DNA of 64,000 bases from DSSB01 sp046346845 (lineage in GTDB: Bacteria > UBA10199 > DSSB01). Positions within the stretch are counted from its first letter, which is position 1. The number at the start of each line of letters is the position of its first letter. Location of the stretch: NCBI GenBank assembly GCA_046346845.1, contig JAXMHH010000005.1:1-64000 (forward strand), written 5' to 3'. The notes beneath the pieces are model-generated. The model made no database searches. It was not told the origin of the DNA and saw nothing but the letters and a program-made list of their open reading frames with translations. Shown here one piece after another: positions 1 to 8,335 of this stretch. Both the position numbers and the translations under genes were made by a program.

Positions 1-461
1 AAATTTTCCGTGATCAGCCTCGCGATCAGGTCGGCGCTGGCCGGGGCCAGCTCGGAGGGTTTCAGCACCGCGCAGTTCCCGGCCGCCATGGCGCCCAACA
101 GGGGGCCGAGCAGCAATTGAAAGGGATAATTCCAGGGGCTGAGGATCAGGACGAGGCCGTAGGGTTCGTAGGTGACGCGGCCTCCGGCCGGCCAGTGCAC
201 CATGCCCAAGCGCACCTTCTTGGGCCGGGCCCAGGCCTGGAGGTAGCGTTCGATGTGCTTGGCCTCCTCGAGCAGGATGCCCACCTCGCCGACGTAGGCC
301 TCGAAGGTCGGCTTACGCAGGTCCTCGTGGAGGGCCCGATAGATCTCCTTTTCGTGGTCCAAAAGGACCTCGCGCAGCTTGCGAAGCTGCCGGCGGCGAA
401 ACTCCAGGTCGCGCGTGATCCCGCTCTGAAAAAACTGGCGTTGGGCTTGCATAGCGGCCAT
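1..461 (-). CDS. Aldehyde dehydrogenase (ALDH3-like), N-terminal part, truncated by the window edge
   Basis: Reading the minus strand from ATG at 461 gives 153 residues before the window ends, with no stop. The first part is a charged helical region (QFFQSGITRDLEFRRRQL). It continues through YEPYGLVLILSPWNYPFQL and AAGNCAVLKPSELAP, the NAD-binding and Asn-containing core of the aldehyde dehydrogenase superfamily. The short N-terminus before SPWNYPF is typical of the class 3 / fatty-aldehyde-type branch. The enzyme would oxidise an aldehyde to a carboxylate with NAD(P)+. The catalytic Cys and Glu lie outside the window. A second in-frame ATG at 452 is an alternative start. It is divergent from the OsmC gene, with a 90-bp AT-richer spacer between them. 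Confidence 0.9.
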   Translation of the reverse strand, partial: MAAMQAQRQFFQSGITRDLEFRRRQLRKLREVLLDHEKEIYRALHEDLRKPTFEAYVGEVGILLEEAKHIERYLQAWARPKKVRLGMVHWPAGGRVTYEPYGLVLILSPWNYPFQLLLGPLLGAMAAGNCAVLKPSELAPASADLIARLITEN

Positions 462-551
462 TTTGGCACCGGGAATTCAGATTGCCAAGCATGACTTCCC
501 GGAAAATCGGGTATATTGGGGTATATTTAAGATGGAGAAAAAGGAGAAAAA

Positions 552-1001
552 ATGTCCGAACACCGCGCCGTCTTAGAGTGGAAACGCGAGACCCCCGAAT
601 TCAAGTACGAGAGTTACGACCGTACCCATACTCTCCGCTTTGACGGCGGGGTGGCAATGCAGGCCTCCTCCGCCCCCGAGTACCTCGGCAAGGCCGAGCT
701 GCCCAACCCCGAGGAGCTGCTCGCCGCTTCGGCCGCGAGCTGTCATTTCTTGACCTTTCTCGCCATAGCCGCCAAGTCGCGGATCGTCGTGGACAGCTAC
801 CACGATGATCCGGTGGCGATCTTGGAAGAGGATGCCTCCGGCAAGATGGCGGTGACGCGGATCTACCTGCGGCCCAAGATCGCGTTCGGCGGCCAGGCGC
901 CCGCGCAGGAAAAATTGCTCGCGATGCACGAGAAGGCCCACCAGGCCTGCTTCATCGCCAATAGCCTCAAATGCGAGATCATCCTCGAGCTTCAGGAGTA
1001 G
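552..1001 (+). CDS. OsmC/Ohr-family thiol peroxidase
   Basis: The 149-residue product has the OsmC fold pattern. The two redox cysteines of the family are present: C64 in AASAASCHFLTFL and C133 in HQACFIANSLKC. Family members reduce organic or inorganic hydroperoxides in the cytoplasm with thiol donors. The start is supported by an AAGGAG SD at 541-546 immediately upstream of ATG 552. The AT-rich spacer contains two TATATT hexamers (about 511-528) that could serve as -10 elements. The stop is followed after 3 bp by the next small gene, so the two are probably co-transcribed. Whether the substrate is an organic hydroperoxide (Ohr) or a more general one (OsmC) cannot be told by eye. Confidence 0.88.
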   Translation: MSEHRAVLEWKRETPEFKYESYDRTHTLRFDGGVAMQASSAPEYLGKAELPNPEELLAASAASCHFLTFLAIAAKSRIVVDSYHDDPVAILEEDASGKMAVTRIYLRPKIAFGGQAPAQEKLLAMHEKAHQACFIANSLKCEIILELQE

Positions 1002-1004
1002 CCC

Positions 1005-1235
1005 ATGTCCGACGAAAAAAAATTCTACCGCATCAAAGTGCACACCGCGGATGGCGGCAGCGTGATCTGGAAAAAGCAGGGGCAGGACGCTCTGCTTCCC
1101 GAGGAGCTGGCCGACACCTGGGTGAACAAGTTCCGTACCGATATCTGGGAGATTACCGCTGAGGGCGAGATGGTGGGCGTGGGCCGGGCGATGGGCCCTA
1201 CCCTGAAAATCCTCAAGGTCGAAAAGATCGACTGA
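1005..1235 (+). CDS. Small conserved-looking hypothetical protein downstream of OsmC
   Basis: This is a 76-residue, mixed-charge soluble protein with no signal peptide, no membrane segment and no cysteine. It starts 3 bp after the osmC-like stop, so it is probably translated from the same message. It alternates hydrophobic and polar residues (FYRIKVHTADGGSVIWKK at the start, LKILKVEKID at the end), suggesting a small beta-rich fold. I do not recognise a family. Its stop is only 3 bp from the stop of the convergent gene at 1239. Confidence 0.6.
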   Translation: MSDEKKFYRIKVHTADGGSVIWKKQGQDALLPEELADTWVNKFRTDIWEITAEGEMVGVGRAMGPTLKILKVEKID

Positions 1236-1238
1236 GGC

Positions 1239-2417
1239 TCAGGGCTCCGCCTCCTCAGGATTTTCGTCGCAGCCCGGGCGAAAGGCCTCGTGTTCCCGCG
1301 CATAGGAAAGCTCCTCGGCGATCAAGGCCTTTTCCTTCTCGATGTAGTGCGCGATCCCAGCGCGAAACCCGGGATGCTCGATCCAATGCGCGCTATAGGT
1401 CAGCTCGGGGCGGAACCCGCGCAGCATCTTGTGGCTGCCGCCCGCGCCCGCGTCCACGCGCCGCAAGCCATGGCGGATCGCATAGTCGATGGTCTGGTAA
1501 TAACAGAGCTCGAAATGGAGGTTGCGGTACTCCTCGGCGCAGCCCCAGTAGCGGCCGTAAAGGCTCGGTCCTTTCCGGTAGTTGATGGAGCCCGCCACCC
1601 ATTCGCCGCCCCGGCGGGCGAGGATCAGGACCAGACGCTCGCGGAGCCGCGCGAAGACCTCCTCGAAGAAGCGCCGGCTCAGGTAGGGGGTGCAGTACTT
1701 TTTGTAGAAGGTCGAGACGTAAAACTCGTACATGGCGGCGATGTGCTCGGCTTGAACCTCGGATCCGGTGAGCGCCGCGATCTCCACCGGCAGCTCGGCG
1801 ACCCGCCGGCGTTCCCGCAGGATCTGCAGGCGCCGTTTGCGGCGCAGCCCCTCCAGGAAATCCTGGAAATCGCGATACCCGGCGTTCTCCCACTCGAATT
1901 GGTAGGAATGCCGGATCATCGCCCCGCAGCTCGCGAACAGCGGAATTTCCTCCGGGGTCAAATAGAGGAAGTGAAGCCCGGTGTCGCGCTCGCGACGGCG
2001 CAGCTCGAGGGCGGCCTCAAGCAGGGCGTTTCCCACCGCCTCGCGGTCGGCATCCGGGTGAATGAGGAGCTTGGGGCCCGTGACCGGCGTGAAGGGGCTG
2101 GCGGCGACGAGCTTCGGGTAATAATTCAAGCCCTGCTGGGCATAGGCGCGGGCCCATGCGAAGTCGAAGATGAATTCGCCGTGGCTGTTGTCCTTGCGGT
2201 ACAAGTAAAGCGCGCCCGACAGCCGCGGGCCTTCCCACAGGGTGAGGTAGTGCGGCAACCAGCCGGGCTCTTCTCCGACGCAGCCGCCCAATTCCATCGC
2301 GAGCAGGTAGTCGTATTCGCAAAAGGGGAAATCGCCCATCGCCAGGGCGTTCCAGGCCTCGCGGGGGAGCTCATGCAGACTGCTGTTGCTGTGAAGCTTC
2401 AAATCCATTGGTTGCAT
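1239..2417 (-). CDS. FemAB/GNAT-fold protein of the DUF482 (PF04339) type
   Basis: About 392 residues from ATG 2417 (MQPMDLKLHS). Internal ATG 2408 is an alternative, and the open frame runs further upstream only through the inverted repeat, so I did not use it. Recognisable landmarks are LPREAWNAL, GALYLYRKDNSHGEF, LYLTPEEIPL, AGSINYRKGPSLYGRYWGC and HFELCYYQTIDYAI, which match the PF04339 group of duplicated acetyltransferase-fold proteins annotated as peptidoglycan biosynthesis/recognition proteins. The fold would transfer an acyl or aminoacyl group, but the actual substrate is unknown. No SD is obvious. It is divergently arranged with the membrane hydrolase gene at 2611 across a large palindrome. 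Confidence 0.8.
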   Translation of the reverse strand: MQPMDLKLHSNSSLHELPREAWNALAMGDFPFCEYDYLLAMELGGCVGEEPGWLPHYLTLWEGPRLSGALYLYRKDNSHGEFIFDFAWARAYAQQGLNYYPKLVAASPFTPVTGPKLLIHPDADREAVGNALLEAALELRRRERDTGLHFLYLTPEEIPLFASCGAMIRHSYQFEWENAGYRDFQDFLEGLRRKRRLQILRERRRVAELPVEIAALTGSEVQAEHIAAMYEFYVSTFYKKYCTPYLSRRFFEEVFARLRERLVLILARRGGEWVAGSINYRKGPSLYGRYWGCAEEYRNLHFELCYYQTIDYAIRHGLRRVDAGAGGSHKMLRGFRPELTYSAHWIEHPGFRAGIAHYIEKEKALIAEELSYAREHEAFRPGCDENPEEAEP

Positions 2418-2435
2418 AAAGCAGCTATGATGAAC

Positions 2436-2560
2436 TTCGCAAGGTACGATCAAAAATTGAATGGGTGACCGGGCGGGGGCCCCCCGCCGCGCGCAAGCAT
2501 GAGCACGGTGGGGGTGCAACCCGGACAGGACCCATTCAATTTTTGATCGTACCTTGCGAA
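2436..2560. repeat. 125-bp element: 31-bp perfect inverted repeats around a GC-rich 63-bp centre
   Basis: The left arm is 2436-2466 (begins TTCGCAAGGTACGATC) and the right arm is 2530-2560. The two arms are exact reverse complements over 31 bp. The similarity continues imperfectly outward for about 10 bp (CATCATAGC on one side against CATGATACC on the other). The arms are AT-richer than the surroundings. The 63-bp centre is GC-rich and holds a smaller palindrome, GCGGGGGCCCCCCGC. The element lies between two divergent genes. It could be a MITE, an inverted promoter duplication, or the template for a long RNA hairpin. No clear target-site duplication is visible. Confidence 0.9.
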
Positions 2561-2610
2561 CACCATGATACCCTGGCGAGTATAACGCATGCGGAGAATA
2601 TGAACAGTCT

Positions 2611-3696
2611 ATGGATCCCCTGACCCACGGCCTGCTCGGCGGCGTCACCGCCCAGGCGCTCTATCGGAAAAAAGTCACGCCCGCAGTGACCGCGGCCGGC
2701 GTCCTCGGCGCAATGGCGCCGGACCTGGACATCGTCCTCCAGTCCAAGGCGAATCCCCTGCTGCTCTTCGAATACCACCGCCACTTCACCCACAGCCTGG
2801 CCTTCATCCCGATCGGGGGCTGCCTGGTCGGCCTCCTCCTCTGGCTGCTGCTGCGCAGAAAGCCCCCGCTGCGCGACCTCTTGTTGGCCGCCGTCGCGGG
2901 CTACGCGACCCACGGACTCTTGGACGCCTGCACCTCCTACGGCACCCTGCTGTTCTGGCCCTTCTCGCGGGCACGCGTCTCTTGGGACCTCATCTTCATC
3001 GTCGATCCGATCTTCTCGCTCCTCCTGCTGGCCGGGCTTTGGGTCTCGCTCCGCAGGCACCGCGGGGGCGCGGCGCTGGCGGCGCTCGGCGCCGTAATCT
3101 TTTATTTGTCCCTGGGCGGCCTGCAACACCACCGCGCCGCAGCCCTGCAGGCCAAGCTGGCCGAGAGCCGCGGACAAGATCCCGAAAAAGCCCGGGTCAT
3201 CCCCGGACCCGGACCGCTCTTGTTGTGGAGATCGCTGTATCTCTCCCAAGGGCAGCTCTTCGTGGACGTGCTGCGCACCGGCCTCGATGACCCAAATATC
3301 TATTGGACCGGAGGCACCCTGCCCTATTTTAACGTGGACCGCCTAACCCAGGAGCTGCCGGAAGGTTCCACCCTGGGCCGGGACCTTCGCACCTTCGCCT
3401 GGTTCACCGAAGGCTTCGTGGCCCGCCTGGCGGAGGCCCCACTGGAGCTGGGGGACCTGCGTTTTTCGCCGTTGGTGGGCGGCCTCAGGCCCCTGTGGGG
3501 CATCCGGGTGGATCCGAACCAACCAGGGATGCATGTCCAACGGCTGCGTTTCCCCTGGACGGGGCAGGATCGCTGGGATGGCCTCTGGGAAATGCTGCGG
3601 GGACGCGCGGCCGGCGCACAAAGGCTCTCGGCAGGCGCCTTCAATAAAAGGTTGCTGGGAGCCCCAAGCGAGGCTATGCTGGGAGGCCTTAATTAG
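2611..3696 (+). CDS. YdjM/YbcI-type membrane-bound metal-dependent hydrolase (PF04307)
   Basis: 361 residues. The N-terminal half carries the family signature: H6 in MDPLTHGLLG, D38/D40 in APDLDIV, and H58/H61 in YHRHFTHSL, the presumed metal ligands. Several hydrophobic segments follow (PIGGCLVGLLLWLLLRRK, LLLAAVAGYATHGLLDAC, LIFIVDPIFSLLLLAGLW, AALAALGAVIFYLSLGGL), so the domain sits in the inner membrane. The C-terminal half after about residue 175 is soluble and probably periplasmic or cytoplasmic. Family members include the LexA-regulated YdjM of E. coli, whose substrate is uncertain. The next small gene begins 13 bp downstream. Confidence 0.85.
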   Translation: MDPLTHGLLGGVTAQALYRKKVTPAVTAAGVLGAMAPDLDIVLQSKANPLLLFEYHRHFTHSLAFIPIGGCLVGLLLWLLLRRKPPLRDLLLAAVAGYATHGLLDACTSYGTLLFWPFSRARVSWDLIFIVDPIFSLLLLAGLWVSLRRHRGGAALAALGAVIFYLSLGGLQHHRAAALQAKLAESRGQDPEKARVIPGPGPLLLWRSLYLSQGQLFVDVLRTGLDDPNIYWTGGTLPYFNVDRLTQELPEGSTLGRDLRTFAWFTEGFVARLAEAPLELGDLRFSPLVGGLRPLWGIRVDPNQPGMHVQRLRFPWTGQDRWDGLWEMLRGRAAGAQRLSAGAFNKRLLGAPSEAMLGGLN

Positions 3697-3709
3697 AAGG
3701 AAGGAATCC

Positions 3710-3979
3710 ATGTTCGAAAACCTGCCCGCCGAGGTCAAATCCGCTTTCGACGACTATCTCAAGAGCGCCAACAAGCTCGTCCCCGATCCCAAAGACGACA
3801 CAAAGTTTTTCAAATTCGTCATCCTTTGCCATCAAAAGAATGCGGCCATCGATTCGGTCGAAATCTACGAACTGCTCGAAAAACAGGGCTTCGACGAGGC
3901 GATGCAGGATCACCTGGTCATCCTTCTGGAGGGCGGCCGCGAGCTCCTGAAGGAATACGACAAGGCCCTGGGACGCTAA
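3710..3979 (+). CDS. Small acidic helical hypothetical protein
   Basis: 89 residues from ATG 3710, chosen because AAGGAAGG ends 5 bp upstream. The open frame runs further upstream but has no SD there and overlaps the preceding gene. The product is soluble, mostly helical by composition and acidic (PAEVKSAFDDYLKSANKLV, DEAMQDHLVILLEGGRELL). It has one Cys and no signal or membrane segment. I do not recognise a family. It follows the YdjM-type gene closely, so co-transcription is likely. Its last 4 bases overlap the stop of the convergent flavoprotein gene. Confidence 0.6.
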   Translation: MFENLPAEVKSAFDDYLKSANKLVPDPKDDTKFFKFVILCHQKNAAIDSVEIYELLEKQGFDEAMQDHLVILLEGGRELLKEYDKALGR

Positions 3980-5577
3980 GCCCCGGCCCGGCCGGCCGCC
4001 GCGCGCCTTCCAATCTTTCCGCCCCCCTTGCAATATTGGTCAATCCAAGCCAGGGCCGCGCGCATCCCATCGACGGCGGCGCTGGTGATCCCGCCCGCGT
4101 AGCCGGGGCCTTCCCCGCAGGGAAACAGCCCCTCGGTCGAAAGGCTCTCGAAGGTCTCCGGATCCCTCGGAATGCGGACCGGAGACGAGGTGCGAGACTC
4201 CACGGCATGGAGCAGCGCCTCCGGGTGGGCGAAGCCGCGGCGCCGACGGTCGAAATCCAGCAGCCCCTCCCGCAAGAATGGGACGATCCAATCCGGAAGC
4301 AGCTTGGAGAGATCGGCGGCCACGACCCCCGAGGGACAGCTCGACTTGGCCGTCAGCCGCCCCTCGCGGCCCGCCAAGAAGTCTTCCAGGCGCTGCGCAG
4401 GCACCGCCCGACCGTCGCCGCGGGCGCGGCTGGCCTGGTAAACCGCGCCCTCGATGCCCCGCTGAAAGCGCATCATCTTGAAGACATCCTCGCCTGGGAC
4501 GCGCTGGGCATCGACACTGCAGACCACGGCGGCGTTGGCCCACTTGGAATTGCGGTGGTAATTGCTCATCCCGTTGACGACGATCGTCTCCGGGTCGGTG
4601 GTGCTGGAGATGACGTAACCGCCGGGGCACATGCAGAAGGTGTAGACGCCGACCCGCTCGGCCTCCCAATAGCTCTGCAGCTTGTACTGCGCGGTCTCCA
4701 GGCCGGGCAGGCCACAGACCTCGCCGTATTGCCAGCGGTCGATATAGGCCTGGGGGTGCTCGATGCGCAGGCCCAGGGCGAAGGGTTTCGGCTCGAAACG
4801 GACGCCCTGCGCATGCAGGGCATGGAACAGATCTCCGGCGCTGTGACCGCAGGCAAGGAGGAGTCCGGTGCCCGGCACGCGGCTCCCGTCGGCCAGCACC
4901 ACGCCCCGCACCTGATTTCCGGAGAGGTCCAAAGATTCCACGCGCGTCTCAAAACGCATCTGGGCGCCGCGGGCGATCAGGTCGTCGCTCATCCTGCGGA
5001 TGACCTCGCGGATCAAGTTGCTGCCGACGTGGGGGTTATAGACGTAGGCGATCTCGGGCGGGGCGCCGTAATCCACGAAGGCCTGCATCACCCGCGGGAT
5101 CAACGGGCTCTTGATGCGCGTGATCAGCTTGCCGTCGCTGAAAGTGCCCGCGCCGCCCTCCCCATTGCAGACATTGCTGTCGGGATCGAGCTCGCCGCGC
5201 CGCCAGTAGCGGCTGATCTTGAGCATGCGGCGGTGGGTGCGGGCCCCGCGCTCGAAGAGGATCGGCCGGATGCCGTGGGCGAGAAAGGTCCAGGCGGCAA
5301 ACAGCCCCGCGGGCCCCGCCCCGAGGATGAGCGGCGGGAGACCCCGCCAATCCAGTTGGGGGAAGGGCGCGAAGGCGCGAACCGCCTCTTCACCCTCAAG
5401 ATAAACCTCCAGGGAATAGACCCAGGCCAGCTTGTGCCGCTGCCGGGCGTCGAGGCTGCGCTTGAGGACGCGGATCTCGCCGATTTGGGAGGGTGGGAGG
5501 CCGAGGGATTCGGCGACTAGGGTTTTCAATTCGGGTTCGCGCGCAAAGGGGACGCGGAATTCGTGGAGGACTTTCAT
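3976..5577 (-). CDS. NAD(P)/FAD-dependent dehydrogenase of the COG2509 type
   Basis: 533 residues from ATG 5577 (MKVLHEFRVPF). A TTG further upstream is also open but has no SD. The order of domains is an N-terminal alpha/beta segment (about residues 1-85), then the FAD Rossmann motif LILGAGPAGLFAAWTFL, then the family hallmark CNGEGGAGTFSDGKL and the central FCMCPGGYVISST, ending with the second dinucleotide motif GEGPGYAGGITSAAVDG. COG2509 proteins are flavoproteins related to aminoacetone or geranylgeranyl-reductase-like oxidases, and their physiological electron acceptor is unknown. It is cytoplasmic, and convergent with the small gene at 3710 with a 4-bp overlap. Confidence 0.88.
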   Translation of the reverse strand: MKVLHEFRVPFAREPELKTLVAESLGLPPSQIGEIRVLKRSLDARQRHKLAWVYSLEVYLEGEEAVRAFAPFPQLDWRGLPPLILGAGPAGLFAAWTFLAHGIRPILFERGARTHRRMLKISRYWRRGELDPDSNVCNGEGGAGTFSDGKLITRIKSPLIPRVMQAFVDYGAPPEIAYVYNPHVGSNLIREVIRRMSDDLIARGAQMRFETRVESLDLSGNQVRGVVLADGSRVPGTGLLLACGHSAGDLFHALHAQGVRFEPKPFALGLRIEHPQAYIDRWQYGEVCGLPGLETAQYKLQSYWEAERVGVYTFCMCPGGYVISSTTDPETIVVNGMSNYHRNSKWANAAVVCSVDAQRVPGEDVFKMMRFQRGIEGAVYQASRARGDGRAVPAQRLEDFLAGREGRLTAKSSCPSGVVAADLSKLLPDWIVPFLREGLLDFDRRRRGFAHPEALLHAVESRTSSPVRIPRDPETFESLSTEGLFPCGEGPGYAGGITSAAVDGMRAALAWIDQYCKGGGKIGRRAAAGRAGA

Positions 5578-5660
5578 GTTCTTTCCCGGCCGCTGTTGAT
5601 GCGGCAAAGGAGGTCATTCGAGAGAATGGTGCCAGGCGCAAAGGCGCGATACCGCCGCGC

Positions 5661-6326
5661 CTAACCCCGCGCGCGCTTCGGAGCCTCGCCTTCCTCGGCG
5701 CTGCCCAGGATGGCCTCGATGCCGGCGCGCAGCGAGGGGTGGATGATCCCCGTGATGACGAAGGTGTAGATCTCGCGCTCGATCTCGCGCACCGCGGGCT
5801 TCTCGGTGCCGAGGACGTATTGGTAAAAGACCTCCTTCACCGCGCCGAGGACGCAGACGGCCAGGACCCCCACGTCGCAGTCGCGCACAAAGCCCATCTT
5901 CTGCCCCTGCTTGAGGCCGCGCCGGATGTAGTCGAGGACCAACTCGTAAAAATTGCGGATGTGGGTGTCGAATTCGCTGTCGAGCCCGACCGCGTCGCTG
6001 AACACCAGCTTGATCCAGAGCGGATTCTTCATCAACAGGGCGGTGACCCGGCGGAGGTTGCCCATGATCTGCGAGGGGATTTGGTCGACGGCGTCCAGCG
6101 GGAGGGCGCGGATCTGTCCGGCGATCTCCTGGAAGATCTGCCCGATGATGGCCTCGAAGATCTCCCGCTTGCCCTCAAAATAAAGGTAGAAGGTGCCGCG
6201 CGCGACCTTGGCCTCGGCGATGATGTCCGAGACCTGGGTGTCGTGATAGCCCTTCCGGCCGAAGGCCGCCAAGGCGGCCTGCATCAACTGACTGCGTCGT
6301 TCTTCTTTGTCTAAATGTCGGCCCAT
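5661..6326 (-). CDS. TetR-family transcriptional regulator
   Basis: 221 residues from ATG 6326 (MGRHLDKEERRSQLM); a GTG at 6374 in the same frame is a less likely start. The N-terminal helix-turn-helix is clear: LAAFGRKGYHDTQVSDII followed by ARGTFYLYFEGKREIF. The rest is a helical ligand-binding and dimerisation domain with a hydrophobic core (LLMKNPLWIKLVFSDAV). It is divergent from the ether-lipid operon, and a 24-bp palindrome at 6427-6450 lies between the two starts. The simplest inference is that it represses the operon and itself, and responds to a lipid such as an acyl-CoA. The ligand is not predictable from the sequence. Confidence 0.9.
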   Translation of the reverse strand: MGRHLDKEERRSQLMQAALAAFGRKGYHDTQVSDIIAEAKVARGTFYLYFEGKREIFEAIIGQIFQEIAGQIRALPLDAVDQIPSQIMGNLRRVTALLMKNPLWIKLVFSDAVGLDSEFDTHIRNFYELVLDYIRRGLKQGQKMGFVRDCDVGVLAVCVLGAVKEVFYQYVLGTEKPAVREIEREIYTFVITGIIHPSLRAGIEAILGSAEEGEAPKRARG

Positions 6327-6426
6327 AGCTGGTTCGGGCCCGTCCTGCAGGCCCGCCTCGACTCCCTTTCTCACGAGGGACCCCAGGCTGTCAAATACTG
6401 GAAAAATCTTGGGAAATTGCCCTAAT

Positions 6427-6450
6427 ATTAAACTGACATGTCAGTCTAAT
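6427..6450. promoter_or_regulatory. Palindromic candidate TetR operator
   Basis: The core ACTGACATGTCAGT (6432-6445) is a perfect 14-bp palindrome. Including flanks, ATTA at 6427-6430 pairs with TAAT at 6447-6450, leaving one mismatched pair. It sits about 100 bp upstream of the divergent TetR start and about 75 bp upstream of the alkyl-DHAP synthase start. That is the expected position for an operator controlling both directions. The pattern resembles operators of TetR-type lipid regulators. Binding itself is inference. Confidence 0.7.
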
Positions 6451-6523
6451 TTTGCCTTGTTTTTCCCTGAGAATTCGACTACCTACCTCCCATCCTTTTC
6501 CAGTCTTAAAAAAGGAAAAACGC

Positions 6524-8335
6524 ATGCAAACACCGGCGACGCGCATCCTGCCCCCGCCTTTTTCACCGCCTGCCACCGAAGCGGAGAGCCTGGACGTCTG
6601 GGGCTTCCAAGACACCCATTTCGAAATCTTGAAAAACGGCAGCGTCCGGCTCACGGGCTCCCGTTACTCGCTGTGCGGCCAGGAGCTGCCCGCCTTGCTC
6701 CCTTGGGTGAGCGAAGTGATGAAGGTCCCCGTGCGAGCGGAGGACCAGAATCCCCCCGCCTACCCCACCGCCATCCCGGAGCCCTTGGCGCATCCCGAAT
6801 TCGTCGCCGAGCTGAAGAAAATCTTTTCCGCAGACCAGCTCAGCCAAGACCCCAAGCAGCGCCTCCGCCATGGCCATGGCCACACCCAAGAAGAGATGTA
6901 CGCCATCAAGTACGGCCAACTCGGCCGCATCCCCGACTTGGTGGCCTATCCCACCGAGGAAGCGCAGGTCGAGACCCTGGTCGCGGCGGCAAAGAAATAC
7001 GATGCCTGCCTCATCCCCTTCGGCGGCGGCACCTCGGTGACCGAGGCGCTGCGCTGCCCGCAAAACGAGGGACGCTTCATCGTCTCGGTCGACATGCGGC
7101 GGATGAACCGCATCCTCTGGATCGATCCGGTCAACCGCATGGCCTGCATCCAGGCGGGCGCGGTGGGCCGGCACATCGTCGAGCAGCTCAAGAGCTACGG
7201 TTTCACCATGGGCCACGAGCCCGACTCGATCGAGTTCTCCACCCTGGGCGGCTGGATCGCCACCCACGCCAGCGGCATGAAGAAAAACCGCTACGGCAAC
7301 ATCGAAGACCTGATCCTCGACATGAACGTCGTCACCTCCGCCGGCAAGCTGACCCGTTCGGCGGTGGCCCCGCGCGAGTCGGTGGGCAGCGACCCCCGCC
7401 TCTGGCTCTTCGGCTCCGAGGGAAACCTGGGCATCGTCACCTCCGCGGTGGTGAAGCTCTTCCCCCTGCCGGAGGCGCAGAAATACGGCTCGGTCCTCTT
7501 CAAGACCTTCCAGGACGGGGTCGCCTTCCTCTACGAGCTCACCCAGCACGGCGCCATCCCGGCCAGCATCCGCCTGGTCGACAACCTGCAATTCCAGTTC
7601 GGCATGGCCCTCAAACCCAAGGCCGAAGGGCTCAAGGCGCTCAAGAGCAAGCTGGAGAAGTTCTTCGTCGTGAAGCTCAAGGGCTTCGATCCCCAGCAGA
7701 TGGTGGCCTGCACCATCGTCTTCGAAGGAGGCCGCGAGGAAGTCGCCGCCCAGGAAAAGGCGGTCTACGCCATCGCCAAGCGCCACGGCGGCATGAAGGC
7801 GGGAGCGGAGAACGGTATCCGGGGCTACCAGCTCACCTTCGGCATCGCCTACATCCGGGATTTCGTGATGAAGCATTATTTCCTGGCCGAATCCTTCGAG
7901 ACCTCGGTGCCCTGGAGCCAGGTCGAAGCGCTCTGCGCCAACGTCAAGGCCAGGCTGGCGGAAGAATACGAACGGCGCGGCCTGCCGGGCAAGCCCTTCA
8001 TCACCTGCCGGGTCACCCAAGTCTACGAAACCGGGGTCTGCGTCTATTTTTACTTCGGCTACTACTACAAGGGCGTGCCGCATCCCTCCGAGGTCTACGC
8101 CGAATTGGAAATCCTCGCCCGCGAGGAGATCCTCCGCAACGGCGGGTCCCTCTCCCATCACCACGGCATCGGCAAGCTGCGCGAGCGTTTTCTCTCCCAG
8201 ATCAAGTCGCCGGCCGCCCTGGCCTGGATCGACCAGGCCAAACAGGCCCTCGATCCCGACAACGTCTTCGGCGGGGGCAACCAAGGGGTCGGCAAATCCG
8301 CCGCCCTGAAAAAGGCCTCCGGAGGTAACCCATGA
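6524..8335 (+). CDS. Alkyldihydroxyacetonephosphate synthase (AGPS) homologue, FAD-dependent
   Basis: 603 residues from ATG 6524, chosen for the AAAAAAGGA tract just upstream. The enzyme swaps the acyl chain of acyl-DHAP for a fatty alcohol, forming the ether bond. The PCMH-type FAD domain starts near residue 130, with PFGGGTSV at 165-172. The AGPS hallmark GHEPDSIEFSTLGGW is at about 230-244, followed by GMKKNRYGNIEDL. The C-terminal domain has VYFYFGYYYKG and SLSHHHGIGKLR (HHH near 545-547), as in animal AGPS. These blocks are far closer to eukaryotic or myxobacterial AGPS than to lactate or glycolate oxidases. The stop overlaps the next start (ATGA), and GGAGGT just upstream couples translation. 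No peroxisomal signal is expected or seen. Confidence 0.92.
   Translation: MQTPATRILPPPFSPPATEAESLDVWGFQDTHFEILKNGSVRLTGSRYSLCGQELPALLPWVSEVMKVPVRAEDQNPPAYPTAIPEPLAHPEFVAELKKIFSADQLSQDPKQRLRHGHGHTQEEMYAIKYGQLGRIPDLVAYPTEEAQVETLVAAAKKYDACLIPFGGGTSVTEALRCPQNEGRFIVSVDMRRMNRILWIDPVNRMACIQAGAVGRHIVEQLKSYGFTMGHEPDSIEFSTLGGWIATHASGMKKNRYGNIEDLILDMNVVTSAGKLTRSAVAPRESVGSDPRLWLFGSEGNLGIVTSAVVKLFPLPEAQKYGSVLFKTFQDGVAFLYELTQHGAIPASIRLVDNLQFQFGMALKPKAEGLKALKSKLEKFFVVKLKGFDPQQMVACTIVFEGGREEVAAQEKAVYAIAKRHGGMKAGAENGIRGYQLTFGIAYIRDFVMKHYFLAESFETSVPWSQVEALCANVKARLAEEYERRGLPGKPFITCRVTQVYETGVCVYFYFGYYYKGVPHPSEVYAELEILAREEILRNGGSLSHHHGIGKLRERFLSQIKSPAALAWIDQAKQALDPDNVFGGGNQGVGKSAALKKASGGNP

Noticed and set aside
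146..469. 107-residue minus-strand open frame at the window start
   Set aside because: It is a shadow in another frame of the aldehyde dehydrogenase gene, whose true frame runs from 461 off the window edge.
3826..5520. 564-residue plus-strand open frame
   Set aside because: Antisense to the COG2509 flavoprotein; composition typical of a GC-rich shadow frame.
6307..8328. 673-residue plus-strand open frame
   Set aside because: It has Arg/Pro/Gly-rich low-complexity composition and overlaps the AGPS gene in a different frame.
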